A stretch of 64,000 bases of DNA from Sphingosinicella microcystinivorans. Lineage in GTDB: Bacteria; Pseudomonadota; Alphaproteobacteria; Sphingomonadales; Sphingomonadaceae. The notes under the pieces are model-generated. The model was not told the DNA's origin, did not search any database, and worked only from the letters and a program-made list of their open reading frames with translations. Shown one piece after another: positions 8,946 to 18,646 of the stretch (the first letter of the stretch is position 1; every line of letters starts with the position of its first letter). Position numbers and translations under genes: made by a program. The stretch lies in NCBI RefSeq assembly GCF_027941835.1, contig NZ_CP116005.1, forward strand, positions 3,425,501-3,489,500. The letters are read 5' to 3'.

Positions 8946-10874
8946 ATGATCAGCTTTTTCCGCAAGGCCCTCTCCTCCTGGATCGTCCTTGCACTCCTCG
9001 GCCTCGTGCTCGTCGCCTTCATCATCACCGGCATCGGCGACCCGTTCGGCGGCGGCCCGGCGGCGACCACGGTCGCCGAGGTCGCGAAAGACGACATTTC
9101 CGACGCGCAGCTTTCCAGCCAGTTCGACCGGCAGCTCGCGACGGTCCGGCAGGAGCAGCCCGGCATCACCGCGGCGCAGGCCGTGCGCGGCGGGATGCTG
9201 GAAGGAGTGCTCGAACGCCTGATCGGCTCGCAGGCACTGACCGCGATGGGCGGGAAGCTGGGGCTCGGGCCGAGCAAGCGGCAGGTGGACGCCGAGATCG
9301 CCTCGATCGCCGCGTTCCGCGGGCCCGACGGGCGCTTCTCGGAAGACGTATACCGGCGGACGATCGGCGCGCAGGGACTGACCGAGGACATGGTGCGCCG
9401 CGAGATCGGCGGCGACGTCGTGCGCCGCCAGTTGCTCGGCCTCGTCGATTCGATCCCGATGACGCCGCGCAAGCTCGCCGAGCCGTTCACCGCGCTCCAA
9501 CTGGAGCAGCGCACGATCGACATCGGTGCGGTTCCCGCCCAGTCGTTCCCCGCGCCCACGCTCAGCGACGCCGACATCGAGGCCTTCTACAAGAAGAACA
9601 TTGCCAACTACACGGTGCCGGAGCGCCGCCGCCTCACCTACGCGCTGATCGACAGCGCCGAGATCGCCAAGACGGTGCAGGTGACGGACGCTGCGCTCGC
9701 CGACTACTACAAGCGCCACGCCGACGAATTCACCGCGAGCGAGACACGCACGCTGCGGCAGGTGGTGGTGCAGGACAAGGCGCAGGCCGACACGATCGCG
9801 AAGCGCGTGAACGCCGGCGAGGATTTCGCCGCCGTCGCACAGGAGGTCGCGGGCTACAGCGAAACCGACATGGAGCTCGGCACGCTCTCCAGGGGTACGC
9901 TTGCCGGCCAGACGGCCGAAGCCGTGGCCGATGCTGCGTTCAAGGCCGCGTCCGGCAAGGTCGCAGGGCCGGTGCAGAGCGAATTCGGCTGGCATGTCGT
10001 CCACGTCGATGCCGTCGTGGCGAAGCCCGCGCGGACCCTCGCGGAGGTGAAGGACGAGATCCGCCCGGCGGTCGAGGCCGAACTCGCCCAGAACGCCGTC
10101 GCGGACGTCGTCGAGAAGGCCGACGAGGCGCTTGCCGAAGGCGCCAGCGTCGCCGAGGTCGCGAAGGATCTCGGCCTCACCCTCGTGCGCGTGCCGCCGG
10201 TGACGAGCGAGGGCCTGACGCTCGGCGAATCCGGCCTCCAGCTCGACCAGCGCATCCGCCCGCTCATCGAGCGCGCCTTCGCGACCGAGGAGAGCGACGA
10301 GCCGACCGTCGAGGACATTTCCGACACGCTGCACGCGCTGATGGATGTCGAGGAGGTCGTGCCGCCGACGCCGGTGCCGCTTGCCGAGATCAAGCCGCAG
10401 GTGACTGCGGCGCTCACCTTCGAGCGCCGGATGGAGGCCGCGAAGGCGGTCGCCGACAAGGTTGTCGCGGGCCTGAAGGCCGGCAAGACGCTCGCCGCGC
10501 TGCTCGCCGAGAACAAGCTGCCGCCGGCGCAGAGCTTCACGGCGCGCCGCATCGAGATCGCCGCGCGCCGCGAGCCGGTGCCGCCGCCGATCAGCCTCGG
10601 CTTCGCGCTGGCGAAGGGCGATGTGCGGGCGCTCGCGCAGCCGCGGAACGCCGCGTGGTTCGTCGTTCATGTCGCCGACGTGAAGCCGGGCAACCTCGCC
10701 GAGGCCCCTGCCTTCCTCGACCAGATGCGCGGGCAGATGCAGACGGCCGCGACCAACGAGTACGCGCAGAACTTCGTCGCCGCGATCATGGCGGACGTCG
10801 GCGTTAGGCGGAACCCGAAGGCGCTCGAGCGGCTGAAGCAGCGCTATCTGGGCACCGCCGACCAGCCCCAGTGA
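8946..10874 (+). CDS. SurA/PpiD-type membrane-anchored peptidyl-prolyl isomerase
   Basis: The 642-residue protein has one N-terminal span (about residues 11-30, SWIVLALLGLVLVAFIIT), a SurA_N-like chaperone region (about 40-190), and a parvulin domain (about 265-355) with LRQVVVQDK, FAAVAQEVAGYSET and EFGWHVVHV. This layout is that of PpiD, an inner-membrane foldase that helps newly exported proteins in the periplasm. A second rotamase-like half may lie in the C-terminal 270 residues (PPPISLGFALAKGDV). It stands immediately before trpE (22 bp). That linkage recurs in sphingomonads as I remember them; the functional reason is unclear. The symbol is withheld because PpiD and related SurA-like proteins are hard to separate by eye. 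Confidence 0.85.
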   Translation: MISFFRKALSSWIVLALLGLVLVAFIITGIGDPFGGGPAATTVAEVAKDDISDAQLSSQFDRQLATVRQEQPGITAAQAVRGGMLEGVLERLIGSQALTAMGGKLGLGPSKRQVDAEIASIAAFRGPDGRFSEDVYRRTIGAQGLTEDMVRREIGGDVVRRQLLGLVDSIPMTPRKLAEPFTALQLEQRTIDIGAVPAQSFPAPTLSDADIEAFYKKNIANYTVPERRRLTYALIDSAEIAKTVQVTDAALADYYKRHADEFTASETRTLRQVVVQDKAQADTIAKRVNAGEDFAAVAQEVAGYSETDMELGTLSRGTLAGQTAEAVADAAFKAASGKVAGPVQSEFGWHVVHVDAVVAKPARTLAEVKDEIRPAVEAELAQNAVADVVEKADEALAEGASVAEVAKDLGLTLVRVPPVTSEGLTLGESGLQLDQRIRPLIERAFATEESDEPTVEDISDTLHALMDVEEVVPPTPVPLAEIKPQVTAALTFERRMEAAKAVADKVVAGLKAGKTLAALLAENKLPPAQSFTARRIEIAARREPVPPPISLGFALAKGDVRALAQPRNAAWFVVHVADVKPGNLAEAPAFLDQMRGQMQTAATNEYAQNFVAAIMADVGVRRNPKALERLKQRYLGTADQPQ

Positions 10875-10896
10875 TCATCTCAGTGATCAGGCTGCA

Positions 10897-12405
10897 ATGA
10901 TCGCCCCCGAGGCCGCGGACTTCGCGCGGGTCTACGAGGCCGGGAAGCCCCAGCTCGTCTGGACGCGGCGCATCGCCGACACGGAAACGCCGGTTTCCGC
11001 GATGCTGAAGCTCGGCAAGGCGGGATCGGGCGCGTTCGTGCTCGAATCCGTCGAGGGCGGCACGGTGCGCGGGCGCTATTCGCTGCTCGGCTTCGCGCCC
11101 GACCTCGTGTTCCGCGTGCGGGGCAAGCAGGCGGAGGTCAACGACCGCTTCGCCTCTGCGCCCGGCGCGTTCACGCCCGTCGACGCCGCGCCGCTCGATG
11201 CGCTCCGCGCCCTCGTCGCCGGGTGCCGCATGGATTTGCCGCCGGACCTGCCGCCCGCCTTCGCCTGCCTCGTCGGCTACATGGGATACGAGACGATCGG
11301 GCTCGTCGAGCCGGTGCCGACGCCGGAGAGCGACCCGCTCGGCCTTCCCGACATGCTGTTCGTGCGTCCGTCGTTGCTGCTGGCGTTCGACCGGCTGAAG
11401 GACGAACTGTTCATCGCCGCGCCGGTGTTCCCGAACGACCTTCCAGCCGACAAGGCGCTTGCGGCCGCGATCGAGCGGATCGAAACCGCCGAGGCGCGTC
11501 TGGCAGGAGCGCTTCCGCAGGGTCCGCGCGAAACCGCGCTTCCCGCCTCCTCCGACGTGACCCACCACACGGACCCGGCGCGCTATGCGGAGATGGTGCG
11601 GCGCGCGCAGGACTATATCGTCGCGGGCGACATCTTTCAGGTGGTGCTGGCGCAGCGCTTCTCGATCCCGTTCGCGCTGCCGCCGTTCAGCCTCTATCGC
11701 TCGCTGCGGCGCATCAATCCGTCGCCGTTCCTCTACATGCTCGACCTGCCGGGCTTCGCACTGATCGGCTCCAGCCCCGAGATCCTCGTGCGCGTGCGCG
11801 GCGGCGAGGTGACGGTGCGCCCGATCGCGGGCACGCGGCCGCGCGGCGCGAACGCCGTCGAGGATGCCGCGAACCGCGACAGCCTGCTCGCCGATCCCAA
11901 GGAGCTTGCCGAGCATCTGATGCTGCTCGACCTCGGCCGCAACGACGTCGGCCGCGTCTCCGCCGAGGGCAGCGTTTCGGTGACGGAGCGCAACACGGTG
12001 GAGTTCTACAGCCACGTCATGCACATCGTCTCCAACGTGCGCGGCGACCTCGCGAAGGACAAGGACGCCATCGACGCGCTGATGGCGGGCTTCCCGGCGG
12101 GCACGGTCTCGGGCGCCCCCAAGGTGCGCGCCATGCAGATCATCGCCGAGCTGGAGGCCGAAAAGCGCGGCGCCTACGCGGGCGGCGTCGGCTACTTCTC
12201 GCCCGACGGCTCGATGGACAGCTGCATCGTGCTCCGCACGGCGGTGGTGAAGGACGGCACCATGCACATCCAGGCGGGCGCCGGCATCGTCGCGGACTCG
12301 ACCCCCGCCTACGAGCAGCGCGAGTGCGAGGCGAAATCGGGCGCCCTCATCGCCGCCGCGCGCGACGCCATCGCCCGCGCCGGAGAGCCGGGCTACGGGC
12401 AATAA
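10897..12405 (+). CDS. trpE: Anthranilate synthase component I
   Basis: The 502-residue protein converts chorismate to anthranilate with ammonia supplied by TrpG. The N-terminal region contains FVLESVEGGTVRGRYSLLG, which includes the LES-type tryptophan feedback site. The C-terminal chorismate-binding domain has IAGTRPRG, EHLMLLDLGRNDVGRV, MAGFPAGTVSGAPKVRAM and QAGAGIVADSTPAYE. The length is typical. Component I is separate from component II, unlike the fused TrpEG of some rhizobia. It is the second gene of the ppiD-trp operon; trpG follows 39 bp later. Confidence 0.96.
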   Translation: MIAPEAADFARVYEAGKPQLVWTRRIADTETPVSAMLKLGKAGSGAFVLESVEGGTVRGRYSLLGFAPDLVFRVRGKQAEVNDRFASAPGAFTPVDAAPLDALRALVAGCRMDLPPDLPPAFACLVGYMGYETIGLVEPVPTPESDPLGLPDMLFVRPSLLLAFDRLKDELFIAAPVFPNDLPADKALAAAIERIETAEARLAGALPQGPRETALPASSDVTHHTDPARYAEMVRRAQDYIVAGDIFQVVLAQRFSIPFALPPFSLYRSLRRINPSPFLYMLDLPGFALIGSSPEILVRVRGGEVTVRPIAGTRPRGANAVEDAANRDSLLADPKELAEHLMLLDLGRNDVGRVSAEGSVSVTERNTVEFYSHVMHIVSNVRGDLAKDKDAIDALMAGFPAGTVSGAPKVRAMQIIAELEAEKRGAYAGGVGYFSPDGSMDSCIVLRTAVVKDGTMHIQAGAGIVADSTPAYEQRECEAKSGALIAAARDAIARAGEPGYGQ

Positions 12406-12444
12406 CTTGCCCTCTGCCCGTCCCTTGATTAGGGCGGTCGCGCC

Positions 12445-13038
12445 ATGATCCTCGTCATCGACAACTATGACAGCTTCACCTGGAACCTCGTCCATTACCT
12501 GATGGAGCTGGGCGCGGAGGTGGAGGTCGTGCGCAACGATGCGATCTCGGCAGGTCAGGCGCTGTCGAGCGGCGCGCGGGCGTTCCTGATCTCGCCCGGC
12601 CCCTGCACCCCCAACGAGGCGGGGATCAGCCTCGACATGGTCGCGGCGTGCGCCGACAGCGGAAAGCCGCTGCTCGGCGTCTGCCTCGGTCATCAGGCGA
12701 TCGGCCAGCATTTCGGCGGCAGGGTCGTGCGCGGGCACCTGATGCACGGCAAGACCTCGCCCGTCAGCCACGACGGCACGGGCCTGTTCGCGGGGCTACC
12801 CTCGCCGTTCATCGCGACGCGCTATCATTCGCTGATCGTCGAGGACATTCCCGACGACCTCGTCGTGAACGCATGGTCCGATGACGAGGCGGTGATGGGC
12901 TTCCGCCATGTGAGCTTGCCGATCCACGGCGTGCAGTTCCACCCCGAGAGCATCGCGACCGAGCACGGCCACGACATGCTCGCCAACTTCATGCGGATCG
13001 CGGGAATGACCCCGCGTCCGCGCGATCTCGCCGCGTGA
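12445..13038 (+). CDS. trpG: Anthranilate synthase component II (glutamine amidotransferase)
   Basis: The 197-residue class I glutaminase supplies ammonia to TrpE. It opens [19 protein letters not shown], has the nucleophile elbow [12 protein letters not shown] with Cys80, and the His166/Glu168 pair in [18 protein letters not shown] is typical of the TrpG/PabA group, so the protein may also serve p-aminobenzoate synthesis, as in organisms with a single amphibolic subunit; no other pab gene is in the window. Its stop overlaps the trpD start (GTGA at 13035-13038). Confidence 0.95.
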   Translation: MILVIDNYDSFTWNLVHYLMELGAEVEVVRNDAISAGQALSSGARAFLISPGPCTPNEAGISLDMVAACADSGKPLLGVCLGHQAIGQHFGGRVVRGHLMHGKTSPVSHDGTGLFAGLPSPFIATRYHSLIVEDIPDDLVVNAWSDDEAVMGFRHVSLPIHGVQFHPESIATEHGHDMLANFMRIAGMTPRPRDLAA

Positions 13039-14024
13039 AGCATCTGCCGGGCACGGACACGCCGCTCGGCGAGGCGGAGGCGCGTGCGGCGTTCGATGCC
13101 ATTCTGGACGCGGACGTCGAGGACGCGGAGATCGCGCGCTTCCTGACCGGCCTTGCCGAGCGTGGCGAGACCGTGGACGAGATCGTGGCGGCAGCGCGGG
13201 TGCTGCGAGACCGGATGCGCCCGGTCGCGGCGCCCGAAGGCGCCATCGACGTGTGCGGCACCGGCGGCGACGGCGCGCATACGCTCAACATCTCGACCGC
13301 GGTGGCCATCGTCGTCGCGTCCTGCGGCGTGCCGGTCGCCAAGCACGGCAACCGCGCCGCGTCTTCGAAATCCGGCGCGGCGGATGTGCTCTCCGCGCTC
13401 GGGCTGGATCTCGACCTTGCCTCGGACACGGTGGAGCGCTCGCTCGCCGAGATCGGCATCGGCTTCCTGTTTGCCGCGAAGCATCACCCGGTGATGGCGC
13501 GTGTCGCGGGCGTGCGGCGGGCGATCGGGCGACGCACGATCTTCAACATGATCGGCCCGCTCGCGAACCCGGCGGGCGTGAAGCGGCAACTCGTCGGCGT
13601 GCCGGGGCGGCAATGGGTGCTCCCCATCGCCGAGGCGCTTGGGCGGCTCGGCGCCGACGCGGCCATGATCGTCCACGGCAGCGACGGGCTCGACGAGTTG
13701 ACGGTGACGGGGCCGACGACTTGCGCGCGCCTGACCGGGGGACGCATCGAAACCGGCGAGGTTTCGCCCGAAACAGCCGACCTCGTGCGGCACGGACCGA
13801 AGGCGATCCGCGGCGGGACGCCGGAGGAAAACGCGGCGGCGCTGCTCGGGCTGCTGAAGGGCACACGCGGCGGATACCGCGACATCGTCTGCCTGAACGC
13901 TGCGGGAGCGCTGATCGTCGCGGGCAAGGCGCAGGACTGGACCACGGGCGCGGTGCTGGCGGCGGCGGCACTCGACGACGGGCGGGCGCGGGACCTGCTC
14001 GAACGCTGGAAGGCCTTTCGATGA
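13035..14024 (+). CDS. trpD: Anthranilate phosphoribosyltransferase
   Basis: The 329-residue enzyme joins anthranilate to phosphoribosyl pyrophosphate. Signatures are [20 protein letters not shown] (the CGTGGD diphosphate loop), [17 protein letters not shown] (the N-R-A-x-S-S-x-x-G-x-A-D motif), and [15 protein letters not shown]. The start is a GTG at 13035 that overlaps the trpG stop; no better ATG keeps the N-terminal helices. The trpC ATG overlaps its stop, so trpG-trpD-trpC are tightly coupled. Confidence 0.96.
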   Translation: MKHLPGTDTPLGEAEARAAFDAILDADVEDAEIARFLTGLAERGETVDEIVAAARVLRDRMRPVAAPEGAIDVCGTGGDGAHTLNISTAVAIVVASCGVPVAKHGNRAASSKSGAADVLSALGLDLDLASDTVERSLAEIGIGFLFAAKHHPVMARVAGVRRAIGRRTIFNMIGPLANPAGVKRQLVGVPGRQWVLPIAEALGRLGADAAMIVHGSDGLDELTVTGPTTCARLTGGRIETGEVSPETADLVRHGPKAIRGGTPEENAAALLGLLKGTRGGYRDIVCLNAAGALIVAGKAQDWTTGAVLAAAALDDGRARDLLERWKAFR

Positions 14025-14815
14025 GCGATGTGCTGGCGGAAATCTGCGACCACAAGCGCGGCGTCGTCGCGGCGCGCAAGGCGGAGCGGTCGTTCCATGA
14101 CATCGAGGCGCTCGCTAGCGTCGCGGGGCCGGTGCGCGGGTTCAAGGCTGCGCTGGACCTCGCGAAGAGCGAGGGGCGCTTCGGGCTGATCGCCGAGATC
14201 AAGAAGGCCTCGCCGAGCAAGGGCGTGATCCGCGCGGACTTCGATCCGCCTGCGCTGGCGCAGGCCTATTTCGCGGGCGGCGCCTCATGCCTGTCGGTGC
14301 TGACCGAGGAGCACTGGTTCGAGGGCAGCGACGACACGCTGATCGCGGCGCGCGGTGCCGTGCCGCTGCCGGTGCTACGCAAGGACTTCATGGTCGATCC
14401 GTACCAGGTGGCGGAAGCGCGGGCGATCGGGGCGGACACCATCCTCATCATCGTGGCGGCGATCGACATCGGGCTGGCGAAGGAGCTGGAGGCGGCGGCG
14501 TTCGGGTGGGGGATGGACGTTCTTGTCGAAGTTCACGATGTTATCGAGCGCGACCTTGCGCTCGCGCAGCTCAAGTCCCGGCTTCTGGGCGTGAACAACC
14601 GCAATCTCAAGACGTTGCATGTCGATATTGAGACATCCGTCGAGCTTTCGGGCGGCGTGCCCGACGGCTACACGCTGGTCGGCGAAAGCGGGCTTCGCAC
14701 GCGCGCCGACCTCGACAGGCTGGCCGCGCACGGCATCAGCAGCTTCCTTGTCGGGGAATCGCTGATGGCGCAGGATGACGTCACCGCCGCGACAAAACGG
14801 CTGCTGGAAGGCTGA
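14021..14815 (+). CDS. trpC: Indole-3-glycerol phosphate synthase
   Basis: The 264-residue TIM-barrel enzyme closes the indole ring. It has [20 protein letters not shown] (catalytic Lys in [10 protein letters not shown]), [41 protein letters not shown] and LVGESGL near the C-terminus. The start at 14021 overlaps the trpD stop (ATGA). The frame is open further upstream, but that part lies antiphase within trpD. Genes for the last two tryptophan steps (trpF, trpB, trpA) are not in the window, so the pathway is split on the chromosome. Confidence 0.96.
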   Translation: MSDVLAEICDHKRGVVAARKAERSFHDIEALASVAGPVRGFKAALDLAKSEGRFGLIAEIKKASPSKGVIRADFDPPALAQAYFAGGASCLSVLTEEHWFEGSDDTLIAARGAVPLPVLRKDFMVDPYQVAEARAIGADTILIIVAAIDIGLAKELEAAAFGWGMDVLVEVHDVIERDLALAQLKSRLLGVNNRNLKTLHVDIETSVELSGGVPDGYTLVGESGLRTRADLDRLAAHGISSFLVGESLMAQDDVTAATKRLLEG

Positions 14816-14817
14816 AC

Positions 14818-15297
14818 ATGGCGCTCACCCACATCGACGCGGCCGGCAAGGCCCGCATGGTCGACATCTCGGGCAAGGCCGCGACGGCGCGCACCGCGCT
14901 TGCCGAGGGCCGCATCAGCATGTCCGCGGACGCGCTCGCCGCCGTCCGCGACGCGAGCGCGGCCAAGGGCGACGTGCTCGCGGTGGCGCGCATCGCGGGC
15001 ATCACCGCCGCCAAGAAGACCGCCGACCTCATCCCGCTCTGCCACCCGCTGCCGCTCACCGCCGTCGCGGTGGACTTCACGCTGGAGGACGGCGGCGTGC
15101 GCGTGGCGGCGACGGCTTCGACGACATGGGGCACGGGCGTGGAAATGGAAGCGATGACAGCCGCTTCCGTCGCGCTGCTCACGATCTACGACATGGTGAA
15201 GGCCGTCGACAAGGCGATGGTGATCTCGGGCGTGCGCCTGCTGAAGAAGAGCGGCGGCAAGTCCGGCGACTGGAGCGCGCCACATGCTGAGCTATGA
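14818..15297 (+). CDS. moaC: Cyclic pyranopterin monophosphate synthase
   Basis: The 159-residue protein acts with MoaA in the first step of molybdenum cofactor synthesis, turning 3',8-cyclo-7,8-dihydro-GTP into cyclic pyranopterin monophosphate. Family signatures are [18 protein letters not shown] near the start, [16 protein letters not shown] and [20 protein letters not shown]. It begins 2 bp after the trpC stop and its end overlaps the moeA start by 14 bp, so trp and molybdopterin genes form one transcription unit. Confidence 0.96.
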   Translation: MALTHIDAAGKARMVDISGKAATARTALAEGRISMSADALAAVRDASAAKGDVLAVARIAGITAAKKTADLIPLCHPLPLTAVAVDFTLEDGGVRVAATASTTWGTGVEMEAMTAASVALLTIYDMVKAVDKAMVISGVRLLKKSGGKSGDWSAPHAEL

Positions 15298-16474
15298 GGA
15301 CGCCGTGGCGCGGCTGCTGGCGGCCTCGGCGCCGGTGGCCCCCGTCGAGGTAGCGGTCGGCGACGCGGCGGGCCTGACGCTCGCCGGGGACCTCGCCGCG
15401 CGCCTGACGCAGCCGCCCTTCCCGGCTTCGGCGATGGACGGCTACGCGATCCGCTGGGCCGACATGCCGGGGCCGTGGCGCATTATCGGGGAAAGCGCCG
15501 CGGGGCGCGGCCTTGCCGGGCGCGTGGGCGCGGGCGAAGCCTCGCGGATCTTCACGGGCGCGCCGGTTCCGGAGGGCGCCGACACGGTGATCGTGCAGGA
15601 AGAGGTGCGCCGCGAGGGCGACGCGCTGACGATGACGGGCGAAGGCCCGCCGCGCGAAGGCGCGCACATCCGCACGGCGGGCAAGGATTTCCGCGCGGGC
15701 GACCGGCTGATCGCGGCGGGCACGCGGCTTTCCCCGCAGCATATCGGACTCGCGGCGGCGGGCGGGTACGGCCGCCTCGCCGTGCGGCGGCCGCGCGTGA
15801 CGCTCATCGCCACGGGCGACGAACTGGTGCCGCCGGGCACCATGCCGGCAGCCGACCAGATCGTCGGTTCGAACGGCGTGATGCTCGCCGCGCTGCTGCG
15901 CGCCGCCGGGGCGGAGGTTTCCGACCTCGGCATCTTTCCGGACGATCCCGCCGCCATCGGCAAGGGGCTGGAGGCGGCGAAGGACGCGGACCTCGTCGTC
16001 ACCATCGGCGGCGCGTCGGTGGGCGACCACGATCTCGTGCAGGCGGCGCTGAAGGACGCGGGCGCGGCGCTCGATTTCTGGAAGGTCGCCATCAAGCCCG
16101 GCAAGCCGCTGATCGCGGGCGCGCTCGGCGAGGCGCGCGTGCTCGGCCTGCCGGGAAACCCGGTCTCGGCGTTCATCTGCGCGGTGCTGTTCGCGCTGCC
16201 GGTGCTGAGGCGCATGGCCGGACGCCCGGAGGCCGACGCCATGACCACCGCGCGCCTCCTCACGCCGCTCCCCGCCAACGGCGGCCGCCGCGACCACCAG
16301 CGCGGGCGGCTGACGCCGGAGGGCGTCAGCGCGTTCGAATCGCAGGATTCCGCGATGCTCGGCGTGCTCGCGCGCGCGAACGCGCTCATCATCCGTCCCC
16401 CCGGCGCACCGGCCGCGCCCGCCGGCGCCGAGGTTCCCGTGCTTGCGCTTGACAGGATTCTCGGCACCCCCTAA
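15284..16474 (+). CDS. moeA: Molybdopterin molybdenumtransferase
   Basis: The 396-residue MoeA inserts molybdate into adenylylated molybdopterin. Visible signatures are the N-terminal [37 protein letters not shown], the molybdopterin-binding domain [14 protein letters not shown] and [23 protein letters not shown], and [18 protein letters not shown]. Size and domain order are normal. The start at 15284 lies inside the moaC 3' end, a coupled arrangement. The lexA promoter is embedded in its last 25 bp and just beyond. Confidence 0.95.
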   Translation: MLSYEDAVARLLAASAPVAPVEVAVGDAAGLTLAGDLAARLTQPPFPASAMDGYAIRWADMPGPWRIIGESAAGRGLAGRVGAGEASRIFTGAPVPEGADTVIVQEEVRREGDALTMTGEGPPREGAHIRTAGKDFRAGDRLIAAGTRLSPQHIGLAAAGGYGRLAVRRPRVTLIATGDELVPPGTMPAADQIVGSNGVMLAALLRAAGAEVSDLGIFPDDPAAIGKGLEAAKDADLVVTIGGASVGDHDLVQAALKDAGAALDFWKVAIKPGKPLIAGALGEARVLGLPGNPVSAFICAVLFALPVLRRMAGRPEADAMTTARLLTPLPANGGRRDHQRGRLTPEGVSAFESQDSAMLGVLARANALIIRPPGAPAAPAGAEVPVLALDRILGTP

Positions 16475-16491
16475 ATGTTCCCTATTCGTTC
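16449..16491 (+). promoter_or_regulatory. lexA promoter with alphaproteobacterial SOS box
   Basis: TTGACA (16449-16454) and TAAATG (16472-16477) are separated by 17 bp. The direct repeat GTTC-N7-GTTC at 16477-16491 is the known alphaproteobacterial LexA operator and overlaps the end of the -10 box and the expected start site, so LexA bound here would block its own gene. The -35 lies inside the moeA 3' end. A GAAC at 16502-16505 could extend the site. Confidence 0.8.
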
Positions 16492-16562
16492 ACGAAAACC
16501 GGAACATCTTGTGCCGGGACATCTGTTGGGCGAGTCGTGAAACACGGGAGGCGGAACCGGAC

Positions 16563-17222
16563 ATGCTGACGCGCAAGCAACACGAACTGCTGATGTTCAT
16601 CAACGAGCGGCTGCAGGCGGGCGGCGTCTCGCCGTCGTTCGAGGAGATGAAGGACGCGCTCGACCTCAAGTCCAAGTCGGGCGTGCACCGGCTGGTGAAC
16701 GCGCTCGAGGAACGCCAGTTCATCCGGCGGCTTCCGAACCGCGCGCGCGCGCTCGAAGTGCTGCGCTTCCCCGAAACGGGCGCGGCGAAGGCCACGGCGC
16801 GGCAGACGCCGGTCGTTCCGGCTGCGAACGATGACGTCATCACGCTTCCGCTCCACGGCAAGATCGCGGCGGGTATGCCGATCGAGGCGCTGGAAAGCGA
16901 CCGCAGCCTCTCGGTGCCCGCGGCCCTGCTCGGCGGCGGGGCCGGCGAACATTTCGCGCTCGAGGTCTCCGGCGACTCCATGATCGAGGCGGGCATCCTC
17001 GACGGCGACTATGCGCTCGTCCAGAAGTGCGACACGGCGCGCGACGGCGAGATCGTCGTGGCGCTGGTCGACGACGACGAGGCGACGCTCAAGTACCTGC
17101 GCCGCGACAAGGGCGAAATCCGCCTCGACCCCGCGAACAGCGCCTACACGGCGCAGCGCTATGCGCCGCACCGGGTGCGCGTGCAGGGCAAGCTGGTGGG
17201 GCTGCTGCGCCGCTACAACTGA
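16563..17222 (+). CDS. lexA: SOS response repressor LexA
   Basis: The 219-residue protein represses DNA-damage genes and self-cleaves on RecA filaments. The winged-helix DNA-binding region is residues 1-65 ([37 protein letters not shown]). The peptidase domain holds the Ala103-Gly104 cleavage bond in KIAAGMPIE, Ser139 in [10 protein letters not shown], and Lys177 in [10 protein letters not shown] start at the ATG at 16563 because the 40 residues upstream are antiphase to promoter DNA and unlike the family. GGGAGG lies 11-16 bp before it. It has its own SOS-box promoter. Confidence 0.96.
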   Translation: MLTRKQHELLMFINERLQAGGVSPSFEEMKDALDLKSKSGVHRLVNALEERQFIRRLPNRARALEVLRFPETGAAKATARQTPVVPAANDDVITLPLHGKIAAGMPIEALESDRSLSVPAALLGGGAGEHFALEVSGDSMIEAGILDGDYALVQKCDTARDGEIVVALVDDDEATLKYLRRDKGEIRLDPANSAYTAQRYAPHRVRVQGKLVGLLRRYN

Positions 17223-17318
17223 GACGCGGCGGTCACGCGGTTTCCTGTTCCGCCTTTTTCTTCGGGGTGGAGGCGCCGGGGTTCGTGCCCCTGTTCGAAC
17301 GTGACATCGGGCTGAGCT

Positions 17319-17348
17319 GCCCCACCCCAAACCCCTCTCCTGAAGAGG
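17319..17348 (+). repeat. REP-like palindrome, left half, interrupted
   Basis: GCCCCACCCC, then CCCCTCTCCTGAAGAGG, matches the copies at 21869-21906 and 21941-21977. The matching right half (AGGGG) is displaced to 20570-20574 by the inserted element. The preceding stretch 17223-17318 after lexA shows nothing recognisable. Confidence 0.65.
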
Positions 17349-17396
17349 CGACTATGGAGTTTGCAAACCCTCTGTTCGATGATCGTTTTCAACCAC

Positions 17397-17424
17397 TTGC
17401 GGACATTCAACTGTCTCGTAAGAT
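17397..17424 (+). promoter_or_regulatory. Possible promoter of the interrupted gene
   Basis: TTGCGG (17397-17402) and TAAGAT (17419-17424) are 16 bp apart. The expected start site falls at or next to the ATG at 17431, which has no ribosome-binding site, so the message could be leaderless. Confidence 0.4.
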
Positions 17425-17731
17425 TGGACAATGATAGGTCGCCGATCAATTTTCGCCATTATCGCTATTCTGATCATCGCCATATGTGTGATCGCAGTGA
17501 CAATGGTTCGCAAAGAACGAGAGCGAAGATGGCTGGATAGGATGATGCACGGGATCCCCGTGGGAGTGGTTACTTACAGGTGCAGTAGCCAATCTGAAAC
17601 AGTCGATTTCAATCCGCAAAAGGCAGGCCCAATCGAGCTGAAGCTCATCGCCGAAAGGAATTCAGGGAAATCCATCATATGGAGCGTGCAAATGCCAAGC
17701 GCGCAGCCTGTTCGCGCTTCTACGTTTGAGG

Positions 17732-17739
17732 TAGACAGC
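17732..17739. repeat. Left target-site duplication of the IS21-family element
   Basis: TAGACAGC abuts the left end of the element and is repeated exactly at 20263-20270 at the right end. Eight base pairs is within the range known for IS21 relatives. Confidence 0.85.
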
Positions 17740-17791
17740 TGTCAAACGGCGTTCAAAAGGGACCCCCGATCGGCGTCGAAGAGGGACCCCC
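17740..17791. repeat. IS21-family left end repeats
   Basis: The outer repeat (17740-17767, ending GGGACCCCC) and inner repeat (17768-17791, also ending GGGACCCCC) lie in tandem and are probable transposase-binding sites. Confidence 0.75.
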
Positions 17792-17917
17792 TTTTCGGAT
17801 AATATGATGCTGGTTTGTTGAAGATGGCCTTGCGCTGCGTGCGGCGGAGGGCGGGCGTAGCCCGACCGGAGGCGCGCGCAGCGCAAGATAGATTTTTGAA
17901 GGCGCCGAAGGTGGCTG

Positions 17918-18646
17918 TCAGCTGCGGTTTTTGAAGCGCCAGCTGTCGTTGCCCGTCTCGACGATATCGCAGTGGTGGGTGACGCGGTCGAGCAGCGCCG
18001 TGGTCATCTTGGGATCGCCGAACACGGTCGGCCATTCGCCGAAGGCGAGGTTCGTGGTGATGATGACGCTGGTCCGCTCATAAAGCTTGCTGATGAGGTG
18101 GAACAGCAACTGCCCTCCCGAGCGGGCGAACGGCAGATAACCGAGCTCGTCGAGCACGATCAGGTCGAGCCGCGACAGCTGCGCCGCCAGGGTCCCGCCT
18201 TTGCCGATCCGGGTCTCCTCTTCGAGGCGTGTCACCAGATCGACGGTGTTGAAGTAGCGGGCGCGAGCGCCCCTTCGCACGACATTGGCGGTGATCGCGA
18301 TGGCGAGGTGGGTCTTGCCTGTCCCCGTGCCGCCGACCAGCACGATATTGCGGCGAGGCGGGAGGAAGGAGCCATCGTGAAGGGAGCGGATCATCTCCTC
18401 ATTGATCGGTGTGCCCTCGAAGCTGAACCGCTCCAGGTCCTTCACCACGGGCAGCCTCGCAGCCGTCATCCGATAGCGGATGGAGGCTGCATCCCGGTGG
18501 GTCGCCTCAGCACGGAGCAGGTCGGTCAGTATCTCCATGGTGGTGCGCTTGCGCTGGAGGCCGGTGGTGACCGCCTCGTCGAACGCCGCCGCCATGCCCT
18601 TGAGTCCGAGGCCGCGCATCGTGTCGATCATATCATGCCGCTGCAT
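17918..18646 (-). CDS. istB: IS21-family ATP-binding helper protein IstB
   Basis: The 242-residue AAA+ ATPase assists IstA in target choice and strand transfer. Walker A is [13 protein letters not shown], Walker [13 protein letters not shown], and [13 protein letters not shown] follows as sensor 1 region. It is related to DnaC. Upstream ATGs exist; I prefer the one at 18646 ([20 protein letters not shown]) because GAGG lies 5 bp before it. The gene overlaps the istA 3' end by 14 bp, the usual coupled arrangement in IS21. It appears full length. Confidence 0.93.
   Translation of the reverse strand: MQRHDMIDTMRGLGLKGMAAAFDEAVTTGLQRKRTTMEILTDLLRAEATHRDAASIRYRMTAARLPVVKDLERFSFEGTPINEEMIRSLHDGSFLPPRRNIVLVGGTGTGKTHLAIAITANVVRRGARARYFNTVDLVTRLEEETRIGKGGTLAAQLSRLDLIVLDELGYLPFARSGGQLLFHLISKLYERTSVIITTNLAFGEWPTVFGDPKMTTALLDRVTHHCDIVETGNDSWRFKNRS

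Noticed and set aside
10875-10896. Trp attenuator or leader peptide before trpE
   Set aside because: The gap is only 22 bp and holds no Trp-rich short frame or alternative hairpins.
17739-17802. Native C-terminus of the hypothetical protein as CQTAFKRDPRSASKRDPLFG
   Set aside because: These residues are encoded by the IS21-family end repeats; the native continuation is at 20271.
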